This document shows positions 35,953 through 44,050 of a DNA stretch of 64,000 nucleotides, piece after piece. Made by a program: the position numbers and the translations under genes. Location of the stretch: assembly GCF_014650915.1 (NCBI RefSeq), contig NZ_BMVW01000001.1, forward strand, positions 806,001 to 870,000, read 5' to 3'. The stretch's first letter is position 1, and each line of letters begins with the position of its first letter. Source of the stretch: Streptomyces poonensis (lineage in GTDB: Bacteria; Actinomycetota; Actinomycetes; Streptomycetales; Streptomycetaceae). A model generated the notes under the pieces. It was not told where the DNA came from and ran no database searches. It saw only the letters and a program-made list of their open reading frames with translations.

Positions 35953-38481
35953 TCAGCCGCCGCTCACCGCGCGGCGGGCCGAGAGGCGCAGCATGATCGG
36001 GCCGGCCAGTCCGGCGACTCCGCCGGCGATCAGCACACCGAGCAGCACCCAGCGGACCAGCCCGAGCACCTCGCCCGGGGTGAGGCCGCCGGACTGGGCC
36101 ACGTTCTGCCTCGCCGGGTCCGTCCCGGACGGGTCGGACGGTGCGGAGCCGGCCGGGCCGGCCGCCGGGCCGGTGGCGTCACCGGCCGTCCCGGCCGTGC
36201 CGGTGCCGCCCGCGACACCGCCGCCGTCCGTACCGCCGGTGAGTCCGCCGGTCGTGCCCCCGCTCGTGCCGCTCAGGTCGTCGTTCTGCCCCGGCGCGTC
36301 CGGGCCCGGCGATCCGGAGGAGTCCGGCGCGCCCTTCTCCAGCCGGTCGGCGGCCTGCCGCGCCTGCTCGCGCAGGGGGTCGGGCAGGGGCGCGTAGCCG
36401 TAGGGCAGCTGGCCCTTGGCCGTGCCCTGCGTCTGTCCCTCGCCGGCCGCGTACCGGATCACCTTGGCGTAGTCCTGCCGCGCGTCCTCGGCCTGGCCGA
36501 GCGAGGCCGCCGCGTACACCACGGTGGCCAGCGGATAGGCGCCGCCCTTCATCCTGCCGGGGTCGGCCGCCTTGACGCCGGCCACGTCCGAGTCGTGCAT
36601 CTGCGCGACCGCCTCGAGCAGGGACGCGTCGGTCGGCTCGACGTACTCCCCGTCGGCGTTGGGCAGGGCGGCGGTGCTCAGCTGGTACCGCGCGGCCGAC
36701 ACGTTGTCCACGATGCCGAACGCGCGCTGATCGGTCAGGACCGGACGGCCGAGAGGCGTCAGCTTCGTCGTCGCGCTCGGGTAGCTGACAGCGCACTCGT
36801 AAGCGGTGCCGATGTCACCGCGGCGGACCTTCACCGCGGCTTCGTGCATGTCGGCCACGTAGGGGACGACGTCCTGCCCGGTCCGCTCCATCGAGTACGT
36901 GGCGTCGTTGCACGTCACGGTCGTGGGCGTGAGGTCGGCCTTGGGGTAGTAGTCCAGCGACTCCGAGATCATCCCCGGCTCGTACTCGGGGTTGATCTTC
37001 ATGCCCCAGGGGTCCTCTTTCCCCTCGATGAATTCCCGCGCGTCCCGGTCGGCCAGGATGTACCGCCAGATCAGCTGAGCGGAATCGGAATTGTCCAGGG
37101 CGACGGCCAGGCCCAGGGGGGACTGGTATTCGCTCTTCAGTGAATCCAGTGCCGGCAGTCCTGCGTTCAGTTTCTGGAATTCGGGGTCCTGGCCGATGGT
37201 CCGCGGATTGTCGCCCAGATATGCGGGCGTCCTGTCCGACGGTGAGACGAGGGAGAGCGCGTAGGACTGCGTGAGCACCTTGGCCAGGAGCCTCTGGTTG
37301 AGTTTCAGCTCCCCCATGGGCGCCATGTTCGCGGTCTCGCCGATCCCCGCCCGGTCGTACATCCAGACGAACCCGATCGTCAGGCCGTTGACCGCGACGG
37401 GGGCGTGCACCACCTCCGCCGACCCCTCGGCCGCCTCGACCGGGTTCACCGTGAGGCCGAGCCCGGTCGTGTCGCTCGGCGTCCTGGCGACCTCCCGGCC
37501 GTGCAGCTCACTGGACTGGGTGTACGTGAACCGGTGGGACCCGGTCCGGCACAGCGCGGCCTGCCACGACGTGACCGCGTCGGTCGCCAGCTCGGAGCCC
37601 TCGATGCCGCGCTCCGGCTTGTCCGTGTCGCAGTCGTCCGTGACCGGCTCGAAGCCCAGGCGGAAGACGATCCGCTGGTTCCAGTTGGACTGGCTCAGCG
37701 CCGAGCTGTTCAGTGCGCCGCTGTTGCCCGTGCCGCCGTCCGGTTCGTGCTCGCCCCTCGGGACGACGACCAGCCAGCACGGCCGGGCCTCGCCCACCGA
37801 CGTGGTGCGCGCCCCGCAGCCCAGGTGCGGGGACTCCAGCGCCGACTTGGCCTCGAACACCACCTCGCCGCCGCCGTCGCCGTCATGGGGCAGCCACGGG
37901 AGGGCGTTGGTGTCCTCCGGGGAGAAGTAGGTGTAGTCACGGCTGGCGGTGGTCTCGGGCCCCTCGACCGGCCGGAACGGCGCGAAGGCGTAACCGGACG
38001 AGTCCGGCGCGTACTCCGTCTCCAGCGGGTCGCGCAGGCTCGGCGTGGCGATGTCGCGCAGGGAGCCCGGCTGCGCCTTGCTGTCCGCCCCCCACTCGCA
38101 CTGCTCCCGGTCCGGGCCCGCCTGCGGGTCGTCCCCCCAGCACTGCATGATCTGCAGGAAGTTCTGGCCCTTCAGCCGTGCGGGCTCGCCACCGGTCCAC
38201 GTCACCCGGACGCCCTGCCCCCGCAGCCCCTCCGTCTGGTGCACCGTGACCTTCAGGCCGGAGAAGTCGTCGTACGTCCCCTTCGCCCCGCTCTTGGTCA
38301 CCGCGGACTCCGGCGCCGTGGCGGCCTGCGCCTCCTGCGTACCCTTCGGCAGCGGCAGCAGCGCGATCACCAGCGCGGAGAGCAGACAGCCCACGCTCGT
38401 GGCCACCCGGCGCCGCCCGGAACCGGAGGACGCCGCCCCCGCCCGGAGTCCGCGTACGGTACGAACCGTCGGCCGTCTCAT
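35953..38481 (-). CDS. Large membrane-anchored substrate-binding-like protein
   Basis: An 842-residue exported protein. N-terminal signal or anchor (ATSVGCLLSALVIALLPLP), a cysteine-containing N-terminal domain of about 280 residues (LKVTVHQTEGLRGQGVRVTW; FLQIMQCWGDDPQ), then a region related to PstS-type binding proteins (about 330-690; APMGELKLNQRLLAKVLTQSY; NSDSAQLIWRYILADRD). A Gly/Thr/Ser spacer is followed by a C-terminal helix (WVLLGVLIAGGVAGLAGPIM) and RLSARR, so it is tethered by its C-terminus. The ATG overlaps the pstS stop (TGATG), indicating coupling. No described function is known to me; it may be a receptor or a scaffold of the importer. Confidence 0.82.
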   Translation of the reverse strand: MRRPTVRTVRGLRAGAASSGSGRRRVATSVGCLLSALVIALLPLPKGTQEAQAATAPESAVTKSGAKGTYDDFSGLKVTVHQTEGLRGQGVRVTWTGGEPARLKGQNFLQIMQCWGDDPQAGPDREQCEWGADSKAQPGSLRDIATPSLRDPLETEYAPDSSGYAFAPFRPVEGPETTASRDYTYFSPEDTNALPWLPHDGDGGGEVVFEAKSALESPHLGCGARTTSVGEARPCWLVVVPRGEHEPDGGTGNSGALNSSALSQSNWNQRIVFRLGFEPVTDDCDTDKPERGIEGSELATDAVTSWQAALCRTGSHRFTYTQSSELHGREVARTPSDTTGLGLTVNPVEAAEGSAEVVHAPVAVNGLTIGFVWMYDRAGIGETANMAPMGELKLNQRLLAKVLTQSYALSLVSPSDRTPAYLGDNPRTIGQDPEFQKLNAGLPALDSLKSEYQSPLGLAVALDNSDSAQLIWRYILADRDAREFIEGKEDPWGMKINPEYEPGMISESLDYYPKADLTPTTVTCNDATYSMERTGQDVVPYVADMHEAAVKVRRGDIGTAYECAVSYPSATTKLTPLGRPVLTDQRAFGIVDNVSAARYQLSTAALPNADGEYVEPTDASLLEAVAQMHDSDVAGVKAADPGRMKGGAYPLATVVYAAASLGQAEDARQDYAKVIRYAAGEGQTQGTAKGQLPYGYAPLPDPLREQARQAADRLEKGAPDSSGSPGPDAPGQNDDLSGTSGGTTGGLTGGTDGGGVAGGTGTAGTAGDATGPAAGPAGSAPSDPSGTDPARQNVAQSGGLTPGEVLGLVRWVLLGVLIAGGVAGLAGPIMLRLSARRAVSGG

Positions 38482-40202
38482 CAGAAACCTCCTCTGCGGC
38501 GGGTGCGTGCCGCGAGGGCCCGCGCGGTGAGCGGCGGTCCCACGACCACCGCGACGAGCAGGACGGCCGACAGCCCCATCAGGGCGCCGCGCAGGCCGAA
38601 GGCGTCGGCGGAGGCGAGGCTGACGGGGTTGGCCGCGACGGAGGTGTCGCCGCCGCCGGTGCCGTCGCCGCTGATCAGCTCGCCGGTGTCGGGGTCGACC
38701 GCGCCGCCGGAGGCCCCGCCCGCGCCGGCGTTCTCCTGGGCGTCGGGCGTTCCGTCACCGTCGGTGTCGGCGCCCCCGCTCCCGCCTCCGGAGGCGGATC
38801 CGGAGCCGCCGGAGGAGCCCGAACCGCCGGTGCCGGTGCCGCTGCCGCCGGAGGACGAGCCCGTGCCGCCGGAACCGCCCTGCGCGCTCGGCTTCACCGG
38901 GGTGTCGGTGTCCGCGGCACCGGCGGTGCCGTCGGTGCACTGTGTGCGCCCCTTCTTGTCGCAGGCCTTGGGGTGGGGCGCGTTCTTGATGAGGGTGTTG
39001 ACGCCGCCCGAGAAGGTGGGGTTGCGGCATTCGTTGATGTTGATGTTCGCCGTGGGCGCGCCCGGCACCTTGCGGAGCTGGTCGAAGCCCGCCTCGACGA
39101 GGTTCTTCGGCAGCGGCGAGTAGCCGAGCCGGTCGGCCTGCTGCTGGCCGTCGCAGAGGAAGTACCGGCCGAACGTGCCGAGGGAGTTGCCCTTGGGCTT
39201 GGTGAAGCCGGCCTCCTCCTTGGTGGGCAGGATCATGTAGCTGTAGCTGGACAGCGGGTAGGTGCGGTCGTCCCCGTTGTCGTAGACCCCGTCCAGGATC
39301 TGTGTCAGGTAGTTGGCGGACCGCTCGTTCTGGTTGATCTCGGCCTTGGTCAGGGCGACCGCGACGCTGGAGGCGGTGGGCTCGACGTAGTAGTCGCTCT
39401 TGTTGAGCACCTTGGCCACCGGGAAGCCGGTGTTCTTGGCGTAGGAGTACTCGACGTAGGTGATGGCGCCCTCGCCGGAGGCCTGGCGCACATGGCCGGA
39501 CACGCCGAGGGAGCCGGACTTCGAGACCATCGCCGAGCCGCTGAGGAGCGGGTAGTTGGAGGTCATGCCGCAGTCACCGCCGCCGCGGCCGGTACGGGAG
39601 CAGTAGTCGCCCCAGACGGCCGGGTGCTCCTTGGACATCCAGGTGGTGAACTGGGCGCTGGTGCCGGAGCCGTCGGAGCGGACCACCGGCACGATCTGCC
39701 GGGCCGGCAGGGACAGGCCCGGGTTGTCGGCGGCGATCGCGGAGTCGTTCCAGCGCGTGATCCTCCCGGTGAAGATCTTCGCGATGACGTCGCCCGACAG
39801 CCGCAGGTTCGTGACCATCTTGCCGTTGATCCTGAGGTTGTACATGAACGCCGTGCCACCGGCCACGATCGGCATGTAGGCGTAACCGCGCTGCGGCGGC
39901 ACGTCCGTGATCCCCTGGTCCTTCAGGCCGTAGGGGATCTCGGAGACGGCGAAGTCGACGGTGTTGTTCTTGAACTGCTCGCGGCCCTGCGACGAGCCGT
40001 TGGCCGTGAAGTTCACCGTCATGCCGTAGTTGGCCTTGACGTTGCGGATCCACTGCTGGACGGCGTTGGAGCTCCAGGTGGACCCGGAGCCCGTGATCTT
40101 GGCGTACGAGGCCGCGGCGGCGGGTGGTGTGTGGACGGCCGGCAACGCGCACAGCACTGACAGCACGGTCGCCGCCAGACGGAAACGAGTGGCGGGTTTC
40201 AC
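38481..40202 (-). CDS. pstS: PstS-like substrate-binding protein with C-terminal anchor
   Basis: Phosphate-binding-protein homolog of 573 residues. Signal peptide to about 31; binding domain from YAKITGSGSTWSSNAVQQWI; ligand loops NGSSQGREQF and VVRSDGSGTSAQFTTWM keep the Ser, Arg, Gly and Thr of PstS, but the site equivalent to the phosphate-discriminating Asp (family SD) reads VSE (VDFAVSEIPYG). A calcium-type ADTDGDGTPDAQE motif sits in a Gly/Ser-rich spacer, followed by a C-terminal helix (ALMGLSAVLLVAVVVGPPL) and an Arg-rich end. It is not a lipoprotein. The GTG overlaps the pstA stop by four bases. Ligand: phosphate or another oxyanion. Confidence 0.9.
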   Translation of the reverse strand: MKPATRFRLAATVLSVLCALPAVHTPPAAAASYAKITGSGSTWSSNAVQQWIRNVKANYGMTVNFTANGSSQGREQFKNNTVDFAVSEIPYGLKDQGITDVPPQRGYAYMPIVAGGTAFMYNLRINGKMVTNLRLSGDVIAKIFTGRITRWNDSAIAADNPGLSLPARQIVPVVRSDGSGTSAQFTTWMSKEHPAVWGDYCSRTGRGGGDCGMTSNYPLLSGSAMVSKSGSLGVSGHVRQASGEGAITYVEYSYAKNTGFPVAKVLNKSDYYVEPTASSVAVALTKAEINQNERSANYLTQILDGVYDNGDDRTYPLSSYSYMILPTKEEAGFTKPKGNSLGTFGRYFLCDGQQQADRLGYSPLPKNLVEAGFDQLRKVPGAPTANININECRNPTFSGGVNTLIKNAPHPKACDKKGRTQCTDGTAGAADTDTPVKPSAQGGSGGTGSSSGGSGTGTGGSGSSGGSGSASGGGSGGADTDGDGTPDAQENAGAGGASGGAVDPDTGELISGDGTGGGDTSVAANPVSLASADAFGLRGALMGLSAVLLVAVVVGPPLTARALAARTRRRGGF

Positions 40203-42046
40203 GACGAACTCCCGGGTTGGGTGGGGGAAGTGGCTGACGAATCGAAAGGCTGCGGCTGTGACTGCGGCTGCGGCTGCGTGCCCGCACCGGACCCCGCACC
40301 GGACCCCGCACCACCCCCCGTACCGGTGGACGGGGGCGGTACGGCGGGAGCGTTTGTCTTGTCCGGGGCGGCTGTCGGTTCGGGGGCGGCCGACGGCTCG
40401 GAGGCGGCCGACGCATCCAGGTCGGCCGTTGACTCGAGGCCGACCGTCGCCCTGGGGGCGGCCGTTCCCTCAAGGTCGGCCGTCTTGCCCCGGTCCGCCG
40501 TCTTGCCCCGGTCCGCCGTCTTGCCCCGGTCCGCCGTCTCGTCCCGGTCCGCCGTCTCGTCCCGGTCCGCCGGAACTCCCATGGCCGGCGCTCCGGTGGC
40601 CGGAGCCGCGGTGGCCGGAGCCGCGGATGCCGCATCGGACGGATCCGTGGCCGGTGTCCCCCACGACACGGGGGGCAGCACCGTGGCCGGCACGGTGGGC
40701 GATACGACGGTGGGCGCGTCGGGCGCGCGCGTGCCCGTCGCGCCCGCGGTGGGCGGCGCCGCGGTCGATGCCCCGCTCGACGCCGTGACCGGCTCACCAG
40801 GCCGCCCCGAGCGTCCCGGCCGTCCCGGGCGCCCCGGATCCCCCGCCCGTTCGGCGAAGCGACGCGCGTCGCGCCGCGAGGCGACCACGCGCCGGTGCTC
40901 CTGGCGCCGGGTCAGCTGCCCCGGACCACGGCCGCCGACGATGCGCGCGGCCACGAACAGCAGCAGCACCAGCGCCATGAGCAGCGAGGCGGTACCGAAA
41001 CCGCGGGAGACCATGGTGGGCTCGGGCGACTTCACGAACTCGAACGTCGCCAGCGGCAGGGAGACCATCGCGCCGTGCAGCGGATCGAGGTTCAGCTCGG
41101 TGGTGAAGCCCGCCGTCAGCAGCACCGGTGAGGTCTCGCCGATGCCGCGCGCGGTGCCCAGAATCACCGAGGTGGTCAGACCGGAGCGGCAGGTGGGCAG
41201 GACGACGTGCCAGACGGTGCGCCAGCGGCTCGTGCCCATCGCGTAGGCGGCCTCGCGCAGGGTGCCGGGCACCAGCCGGATGACGACGTCCGCCGCCCGG
41301 ATGATGATCGGCAGCATCATCACCGACAGGGCGAGCGAGGCGGCGAGGCCGGACTGGTCCATGCCGAGCCCGAGGATCACGGTCGCGTAGACGAACAGTC
41401 CGGCGACGATCGACGGCAGCGCGGTCATCGCCTCGACGATGGTCCGCACGAACCGGGCGTACGGGCCGGGCACCTCGCTGAGGAACACCGCGCAGACCAG
41501 GCCGACCGGCACGGTGATCGCCAGCGCGATGACGATCATGATGAGCGTGCCGGCCGCCGCGTGCAGGGCGCCGCCGACGCTCAACGGCTCCAGCGGACCC
41601 GCCAGTTCCATGTCCTCGGTGAAGAAGTTCAGGTGGACGAGCGCCTTGCGGCCCTCCACGAGCGCGTACACCACGACGATCGTCAGGATCGCCACCAGCA
41701 GGACGCCCATCGACCGCACCACGGCCGCCGCGATCCGGTCCACCACCGCCGGTCCGTCCTCGTCGAAGGAGACGAGCAGCGCGTACACCAGCAGGAACAG
41801 GACGTACGCCAGGACGACGAAGCCCACGGCACCGTCGAACGGCAGCAGCCGGCCGAACAGCAGCCAGGTCAGCGAGAGCGCGGCGGCCGCGGCGCCGGTC
41901 ACGGCGTACACATCGGTGCTGCGCAGCGAACCGAGACCCCGGCGGCGCTCGCCGCCGGGGTCGGCGGTGAGCGGTGGGCCGGGCAGCGTCGTACGCGGAC
42001 GTCTCGGCGCCTGACGCGCGGCGGGCGCTTCAGGGGCAAGGGTCAT
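40199..42046 (-). CDS. pstA: PstA-like permease with long repeat-bearing tail
   Basis: Inner permease of 615 residues. Residues about 45-135 hold extra helices (AAAALSLTWLLFGRLL; GFVVLAYVLFLLVYALLV; MGVLLVAILTIVVVYALV) before the PstA domain (about 155-370), which has the EAA loop EAAYAMGTSRWRTVWHVVLP and TARGIGETSPVLLTAGF. After the last helix come some 240 disordered residues rich in Ala, Pro, Thr and charged repeats (Ala-Asp-Arg-Gly-Lys-Thr and Ala-Asp-Arg-Asp-Glu-Thr), which topologically should be cytosolic. Ordinary PstA is about 300 residues. The ATG has AGGAAAG upstream. Pairs with PstC, 114 bases before it. Confidence 0.93.
   Translation of the reverse strand: MTLAPEAPAARQAPRRPRTTLPGPPLTADPGGERRRGLGSLRSTDVYAVTGAAAAALSLTWLLFGRLLPFDGAVGFVVLAYVLFLLVYALLVSFDEDGPAVVDRIAAAVVRSMGVLLVAILTIVVVYALVEGRKALVHLNFFTEDMELAGPLEPLSVGGALHAAAGTLIMIVIALAITVPVGLVCAVFLSEVPGPYARFVRTIVEAMTALPSIVAGLFVYATVILGLGMDQSGLAASLALSVMMLPIIIRAADVVIRLVPGTLREAAYAMGTSRWRTVWHVVLPTCRSGLTTSVILGTARGIGETSPVLLTAGFTTELNLDPLHGAMVSLPLATFEFVKSPEPTMVSRGFGTASLLMALVLLLFVAARIVGGRGPGQLTRRQEHRRVVASRRDARRFAERAGDPGRPGRPGRSGRPGEPVTASSGASTAAPPTAGATGTRAPDAPTVVSPTVPATVLPPVSWGTPATDPSDAASAAPATAAPATGAPAMGVPADRDETADRDETADRGKTADRGKTADRGKTADLEGTAAPRATVGLESTADLDASAASEPSAAPEPTAAPDKTNAPAVPPPSTGTGGGAGSGAGSGAGTQPQPQSQPQPFDSSATSPTQPGSSS
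40474..40563. repeat. 18-bp tandem repeat in the pstA tail, five copies
   Basis: Units begin at 40474, 40492, 40510, 40528 and 40546; two variants alternate in blocks (ending CTTGCCCCG or CTCGTCCCG). They encode the charged hexapeptide repeats of the PstA tail in frame. Confidence 0.92.
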
Positions 42047-42160
42047 GGTGGCTCTTTCCTCCGGGTGCGGGCGGCCGAGTGGGACAAGGAGAGTCGTCGG
42101 GCGTCGAGGTCCGGGCAGGGAGCCGTCGGGTGGCGAGGCTCGGGAAGGGGCGGGGGCGCG

Positions 42161-43201
42161 TCAGGCGTCGCTCGTCGCGCCCGAGCGCGACCGGGCCACG
42201 ATGGACGAGGCGGCGAAGTTGACGATCAGCGTCATCACGAACAGCGCGAAACCGGCCGCCATCAGCGCGGACATGCCGAACTCGCTGGCCTCGCCGTAGC
42301 GCAGGGCGATCAGCGAGGAGACCGAGCTGGTGCCGGACTGGAGCACGTGCCACTGGATGTCGAAGGTCAGCGAGATGATCATGAAGACGGCGATCGTCTC
42401 GCCGAGCGCGCGGCCCAGGCCCAGCATGGTGCCGCCGATCATGCCGCCCTTGCCGAAGGGCAGGACGACGCTGCGGATCATGCCCCAGCGGGTCGCGCCG
42501 AGCGCGTAGGCGCCCTCCCGCTCACCGGCCGGAGCCTGCGAGAACACCTCGCGCATGATGGAGCAGACGATCGGCGCGATCATCATGCCGACGACCAGTC
42601 CGGCGATGAACGTGGAGGACGTGTAGAGGCTGGCGGGCGCCAGCGGGTCGTCCGGGTCGGCACCCTGGACGTCGAAGGGCGGGATCCAGCCGAGGTACGC
42701 GGAGATCCAGCGGGCGGTGGGCACCACCTTGTCCTGGAGGAAGAACACCCCCCACAGGCCGTAGACCACCGACGGCACCGCGGCCATCAGATCCACGACA
42801 CTGATCAGCGTCTGGCGCAGCCGTACTGGGGCGTACTCGGAGATGTACAGGGCCGCCCCGGTCGCGAGCGGCACGGCCACACAGACCGCGACGGACGCGA
42901 TCAGGACCGTACCGACCAGGACGGCCGCGATACCGAACCGTCCGGCGTCCGGCGCCCAGTCGGCGGTGGCCAGGAAGGACCAGCCGGCCCGGTCCAGCGC
43001 CAGCCACGCCCGGTACAGCAGGAAGCCGCCGACCAGCAGCATGACGGCGAGCACGAGCCCGCCGCCGGAACGCAGAACCGCCCGGAAGGCGCGGTCGGGC
43101 AGGCTGGGGTCGGCGTAGAGCCTGCGGGGCGCGTCGGCGCCGGACTGCGCGGCGGGAAGCCGCGCGGCGGCGAGCTGCGGCTGTCTCTTCTTCAACAACA
43201 C
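42161..43201 (-). CDS. pstC: PstC-like permease
   Basis: Permease subunit of 346 residues, first gene of the Pst-like cluster. Helix 1 is about 46-62 (GGGLVLAVMLLVGGFLLY); the extracytoplasmic loop GWSFLATADWAPDAGRFGIA is the PstC signature; the permease domain has ISEYAPVRLRQTLISVVDLM, AVPSVVYGLWGVFFL and the EAA loop EGAYALGATRWGMIRSVVLP with GLGRALGETIAVFMI. The loop after residue 175 (AYLGWIPPFDVQGADPDD) is extracytoplasmic. GTG at 43201 has AGGAG ten bases upstream; the longer frame to 43303 is not supported. No convincing double PHO box is visible upstream. Confidence 0.93.
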   Translation of the reverse strand: MLLKKRQPQLAAARLPAAQSGADAPRRLYADPSLPDRAFRAVLRSGGGLVLAVMLLVGGFLLYRAWLALDRAGWSFLATADWAPDAGRFGIAAVLVGTVLIASVAVCVAVPLATGAALYISEYAPVRLRQTLISVVDLMAAVPSVVYGLWGVFFLQDKVVPTARWISAYLGWIPPFDVQGADPDDPLAPASLYTSSTFIAGLVVGMMIAPIVCSIMREVFSQAPAGEREGAYALGATRWGMIRSVVLPFGKGGMIGGTMLGLGRALGETIAVFMIISLTFDIQWHVLQSGTSSVSSLIALRYGEASEFGMSALMAAGFALFVMTLIVNFAASSIVARSRSGATSDA

Positions 43202-43368
43202 ACACCCGACGCTCCTGGGACGCGGTGGACTTGCCGACCCCGACGCGTGAACCAGAGGTGCCCTAGGGGCAACTTCCCTTCCGTCCGCGCACGCACGCCT
43301 CATCCACCAGCCCGATGCGCCAACACCAGCCTATGGAGGGCCAGTTGGCGCATCCACGGGTACGTCGG

Positions 43369-43761
43369 CTAGTCGTCCCACAACTCCAGGCTCACCGGCT
43401 CCAGCCCGGGCAGCAGCGCGCGGAAGCGCTCGTAGGAGGCACGGCAGGTCGCGTGCCGCTCGTACGTCCGCGCCGAACCGGCCAGGTGCCGGCCGGTGCG
43501 GTCCCACACGGTCCACACCCAGCCACCGCCCTCGGAACTGTGCTGCACCCCGCCCTCCATCTCGGCGTGCCGGGTGCACAACCGTACGAAGTCGGCGCGG
43601 CACCGGCCGTGCGTGTCGTGCACGCCGAGCGACACCGCCACCGGTCTGCCGTTGGGCGCCACCAGGCGCCAGCCGAATCGTCCCCGCCCGTCGATGTCGA
43701 TCTGACATCTGACACCCGTCATCGCGGCGGCTGGTCTCGCCGTCGCGTCGGACCGCTCCAT
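43369..43761 (-). CDS. Hypothetical protein with duplicated YegP-like motif
   Basis: A 130-residue cytosolic protein with two related halves: FGWRLVAPNGRPVAVSLGV with CRADFVRLC, and WVWTVWDRTGRHLAGSARTY with CRASYERFRALL. Each resembles the beta-hairpin-helix unit of the DUF1508/YegP family, which is often duplicated; the match is by eye. The ATG at 43761 has GGTGGGG upstream; an internal ATG at 43722 is an alternative. It lies 168 bases upstream of pstC on the same strand and could be its first operon partner, but no coupling is visible. Confidence 0.7.
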   Translation of the reverse strand: MERSDATARPAAAMTGVRCQIDIDGRGRFGWRLVAPNGRPVAVSLGVHDTHGRCRADFVRLCTRHAEMEGGVQHSSEGGGWVWTVWDRTGRHLAGSARTYERHATCRASYERFRALLPGLEPVSLELWDD

Positions 43762-43917
43762 GTCCCCACCCCCGCCGCCCTCGGAAAGGTAAACCCGCAG
43801 GTACTGGGGTACGGGCGGCAGCAGCAATCTACTGAGACGGACGTGACTGCACCCGGACAAAGTGACTGCCCGGGCAGACGCTTCATGTCGAAGTATCCCC
43901 TTGGACACCCCTAGGAA

Positions 43918-44050
43918 AGCCTGGGGGAAAGCGCTCACCGCGAGGACTGGGGGAAACGCTCACCGCAAGGCCCGGGGGGGGGGAAACGCTCACCGCAAGG
44001 CCCGGGGGGGAAGCACTCACCGCAAGGCCCCGGGGAAGCTCACCGCGAGA
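43918..44050. repeat. Tandem copies of a gene-end unit rich in G runs
   Basis: Four to five imperfect copies of a unit of about 28 bases (core GCTCACCGCAAGGCCCGGGG, A-G variants between). The last copy includes the stop codon of the next minus-strand gene (TCA at 44040-44042 within CTCACCGCGAG). Contains G runs up to ten. Confidence 0.88.

Noticed and set aside
29249..43201. Pst-like block as a mobile element
   Set aside because: No integrase, transposase, tRNA end or flanking direct repeat was found; GC content and codon use match the surroundings.
43242..43260. PHO-box-like GTTCACGCGTC on the minus strand before pstC
   Set aside because: Only one 11-bp unit fits; the next direct repeat (GGGGTCGGCAA) does not. 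Not enough to claim PhoP control.
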